NCBI RefSeq assembly: GCF_022836435.1
Contig: NZ_BQXC01000001.1
Span: 1,190,121 to 1,254,120, forward strand
From: Nitrosomonas sp. PY1
GTDB lineage: Bacteria; Pseudomonadota; Gammaproteobacteria; Burkholderiales; Nitrosomonadaceae
Reading direction: 5' to 3'
DNA length: 64,000 nucleotides
A program made the translations under genes and the position numbers. Shown in pieces: positions 29,176 to 38,402 of this stretch. Within the stretch, counting starts at the first letter, position 1, and every line of letters begins with the position of its first letter. The notes beneath the pieces are model-generated. The model was given only the letters and a program-made list of their open reading frames with translations, had not been told where the DNA came from and made no database searches.

Positions 29176-30621
29176 TTATTTATGACCCGATGGATTAGTA
29201 AATTGGTCATTTAAGATTTGAATGTAATCATTGGCTTCGTTGATAACTTCATTGATCGTATTCTGGGTAGCGTCATTCCAGCCTGCAGGATCTCGCAAAA
29301 ACATTAGGCGATACGGAGCTGTGCTTTTATTAAATGCATGAACGTATTGTTTATATGCTTCATCATCGTTGCCTAATTCAAGTGATAATTTTTTAAGCAT
29401 ACTATTGGCCGCGAAACGACGAATGGAGAAATGAATAACGATGATTACAGTGAATAATATTGCCGTAATTGCCAGCGCATAAGAGTCACCTTGTATAACT
29501 TTATCGCAGAATACTTTAATGAGTTCCCATGATTCATTGATGGTAATACCGATGATGGCCAGAATCGCTAGTGTGCCAAAAGTAATGCTATCGAGCAAAA
29601 TGACCTTACTTTTCCATTTTTTGAGCATGTCGGAAAGCTTAGGTATGATTTGATTCTTAATCCCTTTGGCTGTTTGTTCCAGTTTTGCGACAATACGGTA
29701 AGAACGTTCGACTTCGATCTGCTGGATACGTGTATTAATATCAGCCATATCCTCTGCACGTTTTTTCTCGAAACGTTCTTTAACGCCTGGGTTTGTGATA
29801 GGCACAGCGGCATCTAAGTTATAGATGCGATAAAATCGTCCGGCTACCAAACCAACTTCGGCCAAAGAGCGCTGCCACGCAGAAACAACTTCTTCTGGAT
29901 TATCTTCTTTTGCAGTAACATCGATTTGATTCAGAATATAAAGAAATTTATTGGCATCGGCTCGATTAACACTGGCTGAAACGAGGTAAGCAAGCGTATC
30001 TTGCATTGCTTTAGGTTCAGGGTGTCGAGCGTCAAAGAAAACTAACACTAAGTCAGATAAATTAATGATATGTTGCGTCAAGCGTAACGTAGATGCGCGC
30101 TGATTATCTGCATCAAAACCCGGGGAGTCGATCAATATTTTTCCGCGAACATTTTCTGATGAACAGGTTTTGAGTTGCAGATAGGCGTCAATGCGCTCCT
30201 GACCTGCTTCAGAAATTTCATCAATACTTTTACTGATTTGAAAGAATGGAAAGCGTGGATCTGCATCAAGGGCTATGCCAGGAAGAGTTTTGACTTCCTT
30301 ATGATGGCTATAGCAAATGACTGTAAATTTATCATCGACAGCTTGGTTGCCAGTTCGCTGCAAGGGTAGATTCAAGTAAGAGTTTATATAAGTCGATTTG
30401 CCGGCAGAAAATGTTCCCAATACAGCTATCATTGGCCACCAAGTCACATAAGTTGCATATGATTGATCTTTTTCGAGTAATCCCATGCTATGGCCGACCT
30501 CATCAATCTTTCTAAAGCTTTTAACAGCATTTGCTAAAGTTGGATTGTGAGAATATTCGTCTGCTAAGTGCTTTTGTAAGTTTTCCAAATGCTTATTAAT
30601 TTGCTCTGAGTTATATGACAT
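29176..30621 (-). CDS. Dynamin-family GTPase with two membrane segments
   Basis: A 481-residue large GTPase. The G1 loop GTFSAGKS is at residues 69-76, G3 DSPGF at 165-169, and G4 NQID at 231-234. After a helical region (about 285-335), two hydrophobic segments (about 341-361 and 381-400) follow, then about 75 residues of C-terminal tail. The compact size, G1 spacing and paired hydrophobic helices resemble bacterial dynamin-like/EHD-type proteins. The function is unknown: membrane remodelling or stress protection would be guesses. It stands alone 151 bases after (upstream of, in map terms beyond) rpsO, on the same strand but with its own upstream gap. Confidence 0.8.
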   Translation of the reverse strand: MSYNSEQINKHLENLQKHLADEYSHNPTLANAVKSFRKIDEVGHSMGLLEKDQSYATYVTWWPMIAVLGTFSAGKSTYINSYLNLPLQRTGNQAVDDKFTVICYSHHKEVKTLPGIALDADPRFPFFQISKSIDEISEAGQERIDAYLQLKTCSSENVRGKILIDSPGFDADNQRASTLRLTQHIINLSDLVLVFFDARHPEPKAMQDTLAYLVSASVNRADANKFLYILNQIDVTAKEDNPEEVVSAWQRSLAEVGLVAGRFYRIYNLDAAVPITNPGVKERFEKKRAEDMADINTRIQQIEVERSYRIVAKLEQTAKGIKNQIIPKLSDMLKKWKSKVILLDSITFGTLAILAIIGITINESWELIKVFCDKVIQGDSYALAITAILFTVIIVIHFSIRRFAANSMLKKLSLELGNDDEAYKQYVHAFNKSTAPYRLMFLRDPAGWNDATQNTINEVINEANDYIQILNDQFTNPSGHK

Positions 30622-30948
30622 GACTGTCCCTTTTCATTTTTATAAAAACTATTTGAAAAATATAAAGATATAGATATTATTTCTATAAGTTCTGAGTAAC
30701 GAATTTTGATTGTTTATCGTAGAAAACTTTATTTCTTTGATTAGCATCGATCCAGCACGAAATAATATTATCATATCGTGCGCGATGTCGAATGAATCTT
30801 AATTCTAGAGATTTTTACTCTGAAAGCGTATTTGAAGAAAGTATTGATTCCAAGTTGATGATATCTGCGAGGCAAGACAAATTTATGGGAAATAGATAAT
30901 GATCGCTAATTTATGGCTGGGTTTTTCTGCATGTGGAAGAGGCTACTA
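30622..30948. other. Gap between divergent GTPase and DUF502 genes
   Basis: A strongly AT-rich 327-base region that must hold two divergent promoters. I see no coding frame or stable hairpin. A small symmetric ATCGTGCGCGAT lies near 30776-30787. Confidence 0.35.
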
Positions 30949-31599
30949 ATGGGGCGCTATATTGTGATTGGTTTCTTAACGGTTGCGCCTTTATGGGTTA
31001 CATGGCTCGTCTTTGATTTTTTATTAAAACTATTGGCGCGCATTGGAGATCCATTGCTTAAAGGGATGGCGAGGATGGTTCGGCCTTTTTCTGATCTGAC
31101 CGCAACTTGGCTACTCGATTCAAATTTTCAACATGCCGTGGCTGCCTTATTGACAATAATCAGCCTCTATGGGATCGGCGTATTAGCATCTTTTGTTATT
31201 GGTAAAAAGGTCATTAGCATTTATGAAAATATTTTAGCTCGACTGCCATTGGTTCAAACGATTTATGGTGCTACAAAGCGATTCTTGAATACCATTAGTC
31301 AACCGCCCGTTACAGGGCAGCGTGTTGTTTTGATTAGCTTTCCATCCTCTAAAATGAAGGCGGTTGGATTCATTACCAAGGTAATGGAAGATAAGGAAAC
31401 CGGTAGAAAACTAGCAGCCGTCTACGTGCCGACATCCCCGAACCCAACCTCTGGTTACATTGAAATTTTGCCGATGGAAGATCTCGTTTTGACGGATTGG
31501 ACTACTGAAGAAGCCATGACATTTGTTGTTACAGGGGGCACGAATGCGCCGGAAAGCGTTCACTATACGAAAAACAAACCCACTCCCACACAACAGTAG
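30949..31599 (+). CDS. DUF502 membrane protein
   Basis: A 216-residue inner-membrane protein of the DUF502 family, whose function is unknown. It has a first membrane segment at YIVIGFLTVAPLWVTWLVF, a second around LLTIISLYGIGVLASFVIG, and the conserved soluble block RLPLVQTIYGATKRFLNT followed by a beta-rich C-terminal domain with VYVPTSPNPTSGYIEILP. The frame opens at 30913, but I prefer the ATG at 30949: GAGG lies six bases before it and the N-terminus then matches family members, which begin just before the first membrane segment. Confidence 0.85.
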   Translation: MGRYIVIGFLTVAPLWVTWLVFDFLLKLLARIGDPLLKGMARMVRPFSDLTATWLLDSNFQHAVAALLTIISLYGIGVLASFVIGKKVISIYENILARLPLVQTIYGATKRFLNTISQPPVTGQRVVLISFPSSKMKAVGFITKVMEDKETGRKLAAVYVPTSPNPTSGYIEILPMEDLVLTDWTTEEAMTFVVTGGTNAPESVHYTKNKPTPTQQ

Positions 31600-31630
31600 A
31601 GTCAGCGGTATCCGATAATAATTTTGGATT

Positions 31631-32587
31631 TTAAGGTAGTAGATACGGAAGCGTTTTAATTTGAATCACCGGACCTAACAATGAGCCCCAATGAATCTCT
31701 CCTGCCTCAACGCTACTTTGTTGAATGACCGCTAACACATCGTAACCATCATGTGATTGCGATGTTGTTGCATTGACAATACTGCCACAAGATTGATCGG
31801 CGCTATCAGCACAGTATAATGAATCACTCGGGTTAACGATGTCGCTAGTAGTAATGTGACATAGATACATACGTCGCTTGAGTTTTCCTAAATATTGCGT
31901 ACGAGCAACGATTTCCTGTCCTGGATAGCAGCCCTTTTTAAAGCTCAAAGCACCGATGGCATCCAAATTAATCATTTGAGGCAAAAATTTTTCTTGTGTT
32001 TCCATTAGTACTACTGGAATTCCAGCTTGAATGGTTAAATGGTTCCAGTATGCGATATCAGCAATCTGTATTTGTTGATGTAGATGCTCCCAGGTCGCTA
32101 TGGCATTGGTTGAGGGTGAAATAAGTTGTATCCTGTTACTCGCTAAACAGAGAAAAGCGTGATCATTAAGGTCTACAAATCGCAGCGGTTGATTAAGCGT
32201 TGGGAGTGATGTAAATAGCCTGCCTAGAGTTTGCGAGAGATGAGAGCCCGCTAGACCTATGCATGTATACTCCTGACTAACATTTTCAATGATTACCTTT
32301 GCTCGTAGTTTATAGAGTGATAGCCTTTTCTGTAGTGATTCGCAAAGATTCTTAGGTAGCTGGAGAATATAGCGATGTTTGTATCGAAATAACAAAAAAT
32401 TGACCAGAACGCGCCCTTTGGGTGTGCAATAGCCACCATACGAGGCTTGATGCTCAGAGACTTCACGTACGTCGCATGTCAGTTGATTCTGTAAAAATGT
32501 ACCGGCATCTTCACCCGAAAACTGAATTAGCCCATAGTATTGTGAAAGGTCAATCATGACGGTTTTTTCAATATTCTCTAAAGACAT
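31631..32587 (-). CDS. ygfZ: tRNA-modifying/Fe-S assembly protein YgfZ
   Basis: Folate-binding protein of the aminomethyltransferase fold that supports [4Fe-4S] assembly in enzymes such as MiaB. The 318-residue protein carries the family signature KGCYPGQEIVARTQYLGKLKRR near residue 225, containing the essential cysteine. The N-terminal half shows FLQNQLTCDV and the GGYCTPKGRVLV motif. It is monocistronic, converging with the DUF502 gene 31 bases away. Confidence 0.9.
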   Translation of the reverse strand: MSLENIEKTVMIDLSQYYGLIQFSGEDAGTFLQNQLTCDVREVSEHQASYGGYCTPKGRVLVNFLLFRYKHRYILQLPKNLCESLQKRLSLYKLRAKVIIENVSQEYTCIGLAGSHLSQTLGRLFTSLPTLNQPLRFVDLNDHAFLCLASNRIQLISPSTNAIATWEHLHQQIQIADIAYWNHLTIQAGIPVVLMETQEKFLPQMINLDAIGALSFKKGCYPGQEIVARTQYLGKLKRRMYLCHITTSDIVNPSDSLYCADSADQSCGSIVNATTSQSHDGYDVLAVIQQSSVEAGEIHWGSLLGPVIQIKTLPYLLP

Positions 32588-32716
32588 TGTTTCAATGTGT
32601 ATCTGAATGAATGGTGGAGTTATTAGTCATGTTGTTAATTTATTAGAATAATTCATAGGATTAGTACCTTAATTTACACGCCAATGACTGCTCTAAAAAA
32701 TTGCTTATAGCGCTTA

Positions 32717-33874
32717 TTAATTCTTTCTGAATTCTGCCAGTATTTCAATATGAGGCGTATGCGGAAATAAGTCGATCAGTTGAATCTCATTAATGATCCA
32801 TCCGTTTTGTTTGAAAAACCACGCGTCTCGCGCAAAGCTTTCAGGGTTGCAGGAAATATAATAAATCGTTTTCAGAGAAGAGAACGCAGTAAAAAAACTG
32901 TGATGTGTTTTTAGTCCGCAGCGTGGTGGATCCAAAATAAGCGTATCTGCATCCATGACAGCTTTCTGTAGCTCTTTCCAAATAAAAGATTTAAAAAGAT
33001 TACTGAATAGGGCTGTTACTTTTGGTAATCGTTTTTGTTGTAAAGCTTGTATCGCATGCTCTTCATACTCATAGGCAATAATAGATGTGCAAGTTGATTT
33101 GGCGATGATTTCAGTGAAATTTCCTGAGCCGCAAAAAAGTTCAATGACTTTTCCTAACGTAGTATGCGCGGCAAGCTTGTTTTGCAGCCAATTCCTCATG
33201 TGCAAATTTTGTAATGTATTACCTTGTTTAAAAGGTCTCTTTTGATTGACGATTAATTTATTAGGTTGCATGTCGTCATCAAACTCGATGAAATGCCGAT
33301 TTTTCTGTAAGTCTATAGAGCCTTGCCAAGCTGGATTGGGTAATTGGTCGAGAATATCTTTTAACAATTTTCTACAGCTATCATTAAGCACAATACAGTC
33401 TTGAATCGGTGCGATATTATGAGAATTTTCCGAGATAAAACCAAGAGCTATTCCATCTGTTTTAACTTGACAGCGATTGCGATAACCATATACCTGTTCA
33501 GAGGGTAGAATGGATTCAATGCTGAATTGCTGGTCTTCAAAGCCAACTCTTTTCATAGCGTATAGGAAACGATTTTTTTTCTGCTCCAATTGGCTTGTGT
33601 AATCTGCAATCATCCAGGGGCAACCAGTACACGATGTTTCTTGCAAGCTTACATAGGGGCATGCCGGTTGCTGTCTATGTGCTGAAGGTTGAACAAGTTG
33701 AGTTAATTTTGCGTAAGCAAATTTTTTATTATTGAGTATTTTATTTGTGACTTCAAATTCTCCGATATCACCAGGCCATGCGCCATAAACAAAATAAGAT
33801 AGGTTATTTTCAGAGTTTTTGACGACACCTAGTCCTTTCTGCGATAAATGTGTAACAGTGCCTTTAAATTTCAT
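32717..33874 (-). CDS. TrmA/RlmD-family RNA (uracil-5-)methyltransferase
   Basis: A 385-residue SAM-dependent methyltransferase acting on uridine in rRNA or tRNA. The N-terminal TRAM-like part (about 1-60) is followed by a cysteine set CPY...CTGCPW that should bind a [4Fe-4S] cluster. The catalytic domain has GYRNRCQVK, the SAM loop VIELFCGSGNFTE near residue 240, DPPRCGL, and SCNPESFARD with the nucleophilic motif region. Compared with E. coli RlmD (433 residues) it is short, so it may be a divergent paralogue; the target base is not certain. Confidence 0.85.
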   Translation of the reverse strand: MKFKGTVTHLSQKGLGVVKNSENNLSYFVYGAWPGDIGEFEVTNKILNNKKFAYAKLTQLVQPSAHRQQPACPYVSLQETSCTGCPWMIADYTSQLEQKKNRFLYAMKRVGFEDQQFSIESILPSEQVYGYRNRCQVKTDGIALGFISENSHNIAPIQDCIVLNDSCRKLLKDILDQLPNPAWQGSIDLQKNRHFIEFDDDMQPNKLIVNQKRPFKQGNTLQNLHMRNWLQNKLAAHTTLGKVIELFCGSGNFTEIIAKSTCTSIIAYEYEEHAIQALQQKRLPKVTALFSNLFKSFIWKELQKAVMDADTLILDPPRCGLKTHHSFFTAFSSLKTIYYISCNPESFARDAWFFKQNGWIINEIQLIDLFPHTPHIEILAEFRKN

Positions 33875-34268
33875 CCGAATGATGTTTTTAAATGAGAGAG
33901 AGTGATGTTAAGATCTTACCAGTCTTGCCAAAATGTTAAGAAAAGCTCTTACACTTTTACGTATTGGCGGCTAATTTAAGTTTACTGCAATTTCTTATCA
34001 TACAAAAATCGTGTATCCAATCTCCTCAAAAAATGAGTTATAAGATGATAAAAGAGAGATACCTGTGTAGATATTGTATCAGGAGCGCTCTTGTTTGCCT
34101 TGATCCATAAGTTTAATCGGAGTATGGATTACTCCAGTTTTATTAATTGACTGGTGAAGAAATATTCCTTGAATAAGAAAAAGCTTGCTGACAGGCAGCT
34201 ATGGCGAATTAATGAAACTGCTTCCGTAAGTGATGAAAGTAATTACCAATACCTGATAACCTTCGTCG
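33875..34268. other. 394-base gap upstream of the antiporter gene
   Basis: The gap lies between a minus-strand gene and a plus-strand gene and probably contains both promoters. A 75-codon frame at 34154-34381 runs into the antiporter gene in another phase and has no family feature, so I leave it out. The only structured element is the hairpin at 34119-34135. Confidence 0.35.
34119..34135 (+). terminator. Hairpin with T-rich tail, possible leader attenuator
   Basis: GGAGTA and TACTCC pair around a five-base loop TGGAT and are followed by AGTTTTATT. It lies 134 bases before the NhaC-type antiporter ATG and would act on plus-strand transcripts. No plus-strand gene ends just before it, so attenuation of the antiporter message is possible. 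The stem is only six pairs. Confidence 0.35.
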
Positions 34269-35666
34269 ATGGAAAACATACCTTTCCCCAAACGAAAGCT
34301 TCCACTAATAGGCCATGCACTCATGTGCCTGGTCGGAGTATTTTCATTAATTTTTTTAGGCTTGTTTGTCTATGGTATTAACCTTCACATCGCCATTTTC
34401 TTGGCAGTTATTTGGGCATGTGGGCAAGCACGCTGGATTGGCTATTCACTCGATGAAATTCGGCTAATGATGAATGACGGCATCGCTAAAGCGCTGCCTG
34501 CTATTTATATTTTTTTGCTGATCGGTACGGTTATCGCCAGTTTTATGCAAAGTGGCACAATTGCTAGTTTGTTGTACCACGGTATTGATTGGTTGAGTCC
34601 ATCGTGGTTCTTGGCTGCGGGGTTAATCCTTTGTAGCTTTATGTCGGTTGCAACAGGTACATCATGGGGGACTGTCGGTACGATAGGGGTTGTGTTAGTC
34701 GGTATTGGTGAAGCAATGACGATTCCTTTGCCGCTGGTTGTGGGAATGATTGTTTCGGGTGCAACTTTTGGCGATAAGCTATCGCCTATCTCAGATACTA
34801 CTAATCTTGCTGCGATGAGTGCGGGAACTAGCCTATACCGGCACATAGGTGCAATGCTCTATACCACGGTTCCAACTTTTATCATTGTACTTGTGATTTT
34901 CGTTGTTTGGGGGATGCAATATGAGAGTCACGCGTTACCAGCCGATCAAATCAACACCATTCGCAATGCTTTGCTGAGCGCTTATCGTTTGGATTTTTGG
35001 ATCACGATCTTACCATTGTTGTTGATGTTTACTTTGAGTATCAAGCGTTATAGCGCCGAGATGAGTATGCTATGCGGTGTGATAACTGCGGTTTTGATCG
35101 CGGTCAGTTATCAAGAAAAAAATCCGATCGATGTAATGAATGCGCTATGGTTGAATTCGCCAGGACAAACCGGAATTGAAAGTATCGATGCATTATTGGG
35201 GCGCGGCGGTATTTACAGTATGGCTTGGACGCTATTACTATCGATATTGGCGTTGGCTTTGGGGGGGGTTCTACACCATGCAGGTTTTTTGGAAGTACTG
35301 GTCAAGGATGTTATAAAACATATTCAAAGAGCCGGTACATTAGTTGCTACCACGATTTTATCTGGATTGCTTGGCAATATGGCGATGGGTGAGGCTTATA
35401 TTTCTATTATCTTAAATTGCCAGCTATTCAAACCTGTCTATCAACAACAAAAAATTGACCGCGCGGTATTGTCCAGATCAATAGAAGAAGGAAGCACGCT
35501 AACGGCCGCACTCATTCCGTGGACTACAACGGGAACTTTTTATGCTGCCACATTGGGAGTTTCTCCATTGGATTATGGTGCTTATGCATTCCTCAATTTA
35601 CTCAACCCATTGATATCAATCATTATGGTTGCATTTGGTATCGGATTATTGCAGTATAAGAAGTGA
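34269..35666 (+). CDS. NhaC-family Na+/H+ antiporter
   Basis: An inner-membrane cation/proton exchanger of the NhaC type (ion transporter superfamily), 465 residues with about eleven hydrophobic segments. Recognisable elements include FMSVATGTSWGTVGTIGVV and SGATFGDKLSPISDTTNLA, the conserved NhaC motif with charged residues in the membrane, and its C-terminal counterpart SIEEGSTLTAALIPWTTTG. The protein may exchange Na+ for H+ or, in related branches, malate/lactate; NhaC is the best fit. It has no co-directional neighbour close by. Confidence 0.85.
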   Translation: MENIPFPKRKLPLIGHALMCLVGVFSLIFLGLFVYGINLHIAIFLAVIWACGQARWIGYSLDEIRLMMNDGIAKALPAIYIFLLIGTVIASFMQSGTIASLLYHGIDWLSPSWFLAAGLILCSFMSVATGTSWGTVGTIGVVLVGIGEAMTIPLPLVVGMIVSGATFGDKLSPISDTTNLAAMSAGTSLYRHIGAMLYTTVPTFIIVLVIFVVWGMQYESHALPADQINTIRNALLSAYRLDFWITILPLLLMFTLSIKRYSAEMSMLCGVITAVLIAVSYQEKNPIDVMNALWLNSPGQTGIESIDALLGRGGIYSMAWTLLLSILALALGGVLHHAGFLEVLVKDVIKHIQRAGTLVATTILSGLLGNMAMGEAYISIILNCQLFKPVYQQQKIDRAVLSRSIEEGSTLTAALIPWTTTGTFYAATLGVSPLDYGAYAFLNLLNPLISIIMVAFGIGLLQYKK

Positions 35667-35860
35667 ATGATCGCAATTGCGAGCTGACAATAACTATCAA
35701 TGCTTCTAGTTCCGAGTTTTATGGCGTTATGCGATGCGATGCCAATTTCAGCTTCATCAACCAATAGATACGATATAGGGATCGTAGAATGATATATATA
35801 GTGCACCGTATAATTGCTATAGCGCCGACTGCGAGCAAGCTCCCGCTTGATACTCGAAAG

Positions 35861-35894
35861 AGTACAAAAGAGTACAAAAGAGTACAAAAGAGTA
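35861..35894. repeat. Short tandem repeat, 10-base unit
   Basis: AGTACAAAAG is repeated three times in perfect register at 35861-35890, then AGTA. The bases just before (TACTCGAAAG) look like a degenerate copy. It lies about 50 bases before the first possible start of the glycosyltransferase-like gene, a place where repeat-number change could alter expression. Confidence 0.75.
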
Positions 35895-35940
35895 TTTGGT
35901 GAGCTAATTCTATAAAATAATCAATGTTATATGTTATATT

Positions 35941-37308
35941 ATGCAATCTCACGCATTTTTGGACCATTGCGAGAGATACGTTAACAACATAGCTTGTCTT
36001 AGAAAGAATAGAGTTCTTGAAGTTCCGTGGATTTGCATCTTGGAAACGAATATAACAAAGAGTAAAAATAGCTCAACCTTCCCAACATTCAATATCGATC
36101 CAAGTCGTAGTGCGCCTTGGATGTTCGCATTCATTATTTGGTTAGCGACTTCAGTATTTTTTTTAGCGCCGCTGTGGTCCGAGCCAACGCTTGCAGTTCA
36201 AAATGATGATTACTGGAGTATGAGTGAATATTTTCACTCATTAGGACCTTATCCGTTCTCGCATTTCGGTCCAGGTTTTCCATTCCTGATTTATTTGCTG
36301 CGGTCGATTGGTATCGGTATGCTGGGTGTCGTCATTATCCAGAAAGTAGCGATAGCATTTACCGGGATTGCTTTGTATCATCTTGGTCGGACCATTGGGC
36401 TTAAACCGATTATCTCGCTCTGTGCTGCAACGGCCTTTACAGTATTTCCTGTCGTTCAGGCTCATTCTTCTTTATTTCTCACAGAAACATTCTATTTGCT
36501 GTTTTCTAGTATTGGAGTAGCCACTGTTTTTCATCAAATTAAAAAGCATTCTGACTCTTCGTTGGCTTGGTTAACTTTAGGATATAGTGTGTTGGGCATT
36601 GCGGCGCTCATCCGTGGTAATGCCATGATATTATTGATTGGATGTCTAATCATTGGGTTATTTACGATACTGCCCAAGCGGAAGATTTTTATAGCAGGAA
36701 TTATTGCCATAATCCCTATATTAAGTTGGTCTGCACTGAATTGGTATTGGTATGGTCATTTTAAATTATCCAGTTCAGGCGATGCAGCAGTTGCGACGTC
36801 AATAATCGGTCCTGTCATGGCTAAAGAAACCGGTATGGTATTCACAGCTGAGCCGGAAATTTGGTTTAAAACTGATGAATTGAAGCGATACGACAATCTT
36901 TTTGAGTTGTCCAGCGATGCTCGTGAAATAGCAATTAACTATGCCATTGAACGTCCGTTGCCTGTGATTATTGGCAACATCAAAGGATGGTTTCATGGCT
37001 TACTTGGCCCGGGTGAAGCTAATTTCCGACATCTTTTTGGTTCTTCATCATCGAATGCATATACTATTTTATCCCTTATGGTACGCGGAATACTTTTGAT
37101 CGGACTTATCGGCTTCTTTGTCATTGGAGGACATCGACAACAAACGGCATTTGCGTTTTTTGTGTGCGTCATGCTGGTTGCTCATTTACTTACAACAGGA
37201 GCAGCAGGTCACTCTCGTTTTGGTTACCCAATTGATGCTTTTTCAGTCTTAGCGCTTGCTTTTTTCTTGCAACATTTGTTTTATCGAAAGTTCTATCGAA
37301 AAAATTAA
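35941..37308 (+). CDS. ArnT/PMT-like polytopic membrane protein
   Basis: A 455-residue multi-pass protein resembling GT39/ArnT-type glycosyltransferases that use lipid-linked sugars at the periplasmic face. After the first membrane segment comes a loop with QNDDYWSMSEYFHS and HFGPGFPFLIYLLRSIG, the expected acidic pair in the first periplasmic loop, and then eight or more further hydrophobic segments. The first 60 residues are polar and unlike the family, so the true start may be the ATG at 36121; neither has a clear ribosome site. Donor and acceptor are unknown. It stands alone. Confidence 0.65.
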   Translation: MQSHAFLDHCERYVNNIACLRKNRVLEVPWICILETNITKSKNSSTFPTFNIDPSRSAPWMFAFIIWLATSVFFLAPLWSEPTLAVQNDDYWSMSEYFHSLGPYPFSHFGPGFPFLIYLLRSIGIGMLGVVIIQKVAIAFTGIALYHLGRTIGLKPIISLCAATAFTVFPVVQAHSSLFLTETFYLLFSSIGVATVFHQIKKHSDSSLAWLTLGYSVLGIAALIRGNAMILLIGCLIIGLFTILPKRKIFIAGIIAIIPILSWSALNWYWYGHFKLSSSGDAAVATSIIGPVMAKETGMVFTAEPEIWFKTDELKRYDNLFELSSDAREIAINYAIERPLPVIIGNIKGWFHGLLGPGEANFRHLFGSSSSNAYTILSLMVRGILLIGLIGFFVIGGHRQQTAFAFFVCVMLVAHLLTTGAAGHSRFGYPIDAFSVLALAFFLQHLFYRKFYRKN

Positions 37309-37591
37309 AATCAAATCTGATTTTTACACTTCCATGTTGTCGTACGCTAAACAGGATGATGCATTCCAGGTGGCTAAAACCTTAAGCCTTTGAAGTAGTT
37401 AAGACGAGCTTCGGCGAGCAAAACTACCAAGATAATAAGATTTCCTTTTCTGCAGATAACGACGTGCTTTCGAATCAACATCTACTTAGCAAGCAGACCG
37501 ACCCACTTGATATCCTGTCGATTCCGTATAAATTGAAAAATTTCATTAAACCTTGCCATGATAACGCTAATGAAAGCCTAGTAATGGACCA

Positions 37592-38386
37592 TTATGGCTC
37601 CATAATATTTTTTATCTTCCATAAATAGAGTGTCGAATTGGAAAAATCATTCAGTTCTATGATTTCATCAGGGACTACACCAGGAATCTGGAATGTATTA
37701 CTGATCAATAGACTGCCTGGACGCATTTCCTTTCGTACTTTGTACCAAAGTGTTTCCATGGGTACAGGTGATAGATAAGCGTATACCACATCGTATTGAG
37801 AAAAATCATGTTGCCAGAAATCACCCCAGGAAATTTTGCAGGATGATGTTGTAAAAATATTCCGTAGCTTGCTAATCAAGAATGGCATAGGAGCCGCCTC
37901 TATGCCATAAAATAACCCATTCTGGTGGGCTTTTGCCAATCGACTGATCAATCCACCGCAACCACTACCAAGGTCAAGAAATGAAAAGTGTTTGCGTTTG
38001 GGTAGCCATGATGCCAGTACTTTATTGACTTGCTCGCTGGAAAGATACAACGGTACGCGAGTTTTATAGGTTTTGCCATAAACTAACACTAGAAGAATAA
38101 AAAGGAATAGATGCCAAAATGGAGAAATATTGAGCGCTAGCGTGATGACAGCCAGCGGCATAAAGCATAGATGAATGAATATCCACCATTTTTGCATACG
38201 AAAATGGTATGCCAAGAAACCGGCTAGAAGGCTTTGCGTTATGCTCCACTCAAATACACTTAACTCAATGAAGGATTGCGTAATTACTAGAAATCCTACC
38301 AGCATTAGAGAAATAATTTGAATTAATAGGGCAATGGCTAGGAAATGCCAGCGTTTTTGAGTAATTGCTGAAATCATTTTATACAT
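37592..38386 (-). CDS. Membrane-anchored class-I SAM methyltransferase
   Basis: A 264-residue protein with about four N-terminal membrane segments (residues 10-115), followed by a Rossmann methyltransferase domain. Motif I is SFLDLGSGCGGLISRLA and the acidic post-I strand YGIEAAP. The substrate is unknown. The gene begins 16 bases after the motB stop on the same strand, so it is likely the third cistron of motA-motB. I prefer the ATG at 38386 to a GTG two codons earlier. The 283 bases beyond its 3' end (37309-37591) hold no gene I recognise. Confidence 0.75.
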   Translation of the reverse strand: MYKMISAITQKRWHFLAIALLIQIISLMLVGFLVITQSFIELSVFEWSITQSLLAGFLAYHFRMQKWWIFIHLCFMPLAVITLALNISPFWHLFLFILLVLVYGKTYKTRVPLYLSSEQVNKVLASWLPKRKHFSFLDLGSGCGGLISRLAKAHQNGLFYGIEAAPMPFLISKLRNIFTTSSCKISWGDFWQHDFSQYDVVYAYLSPVPMETLWYKVRKEMRPGSLLISNTFQIPGVVPDEIIELNDFSNSTLYLWKIKNIMEP

Positions 38387-38402
38387 GATCACTCAGACCG
38401 AA

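Noticed and set aside
34154-34381. A 75-codon frame before the NhaC-type gene
   Set aside because: It runs into the antiporter gene in another phase, its composition is not protein-like, and no family feature is seen.
37309-37591. Possible gene remnants between the ArnT-like gene and the methyltransferase
   Set aside because: Several short open stretches exist on both strands, but none gives a family motif or a start with a ribosome site.
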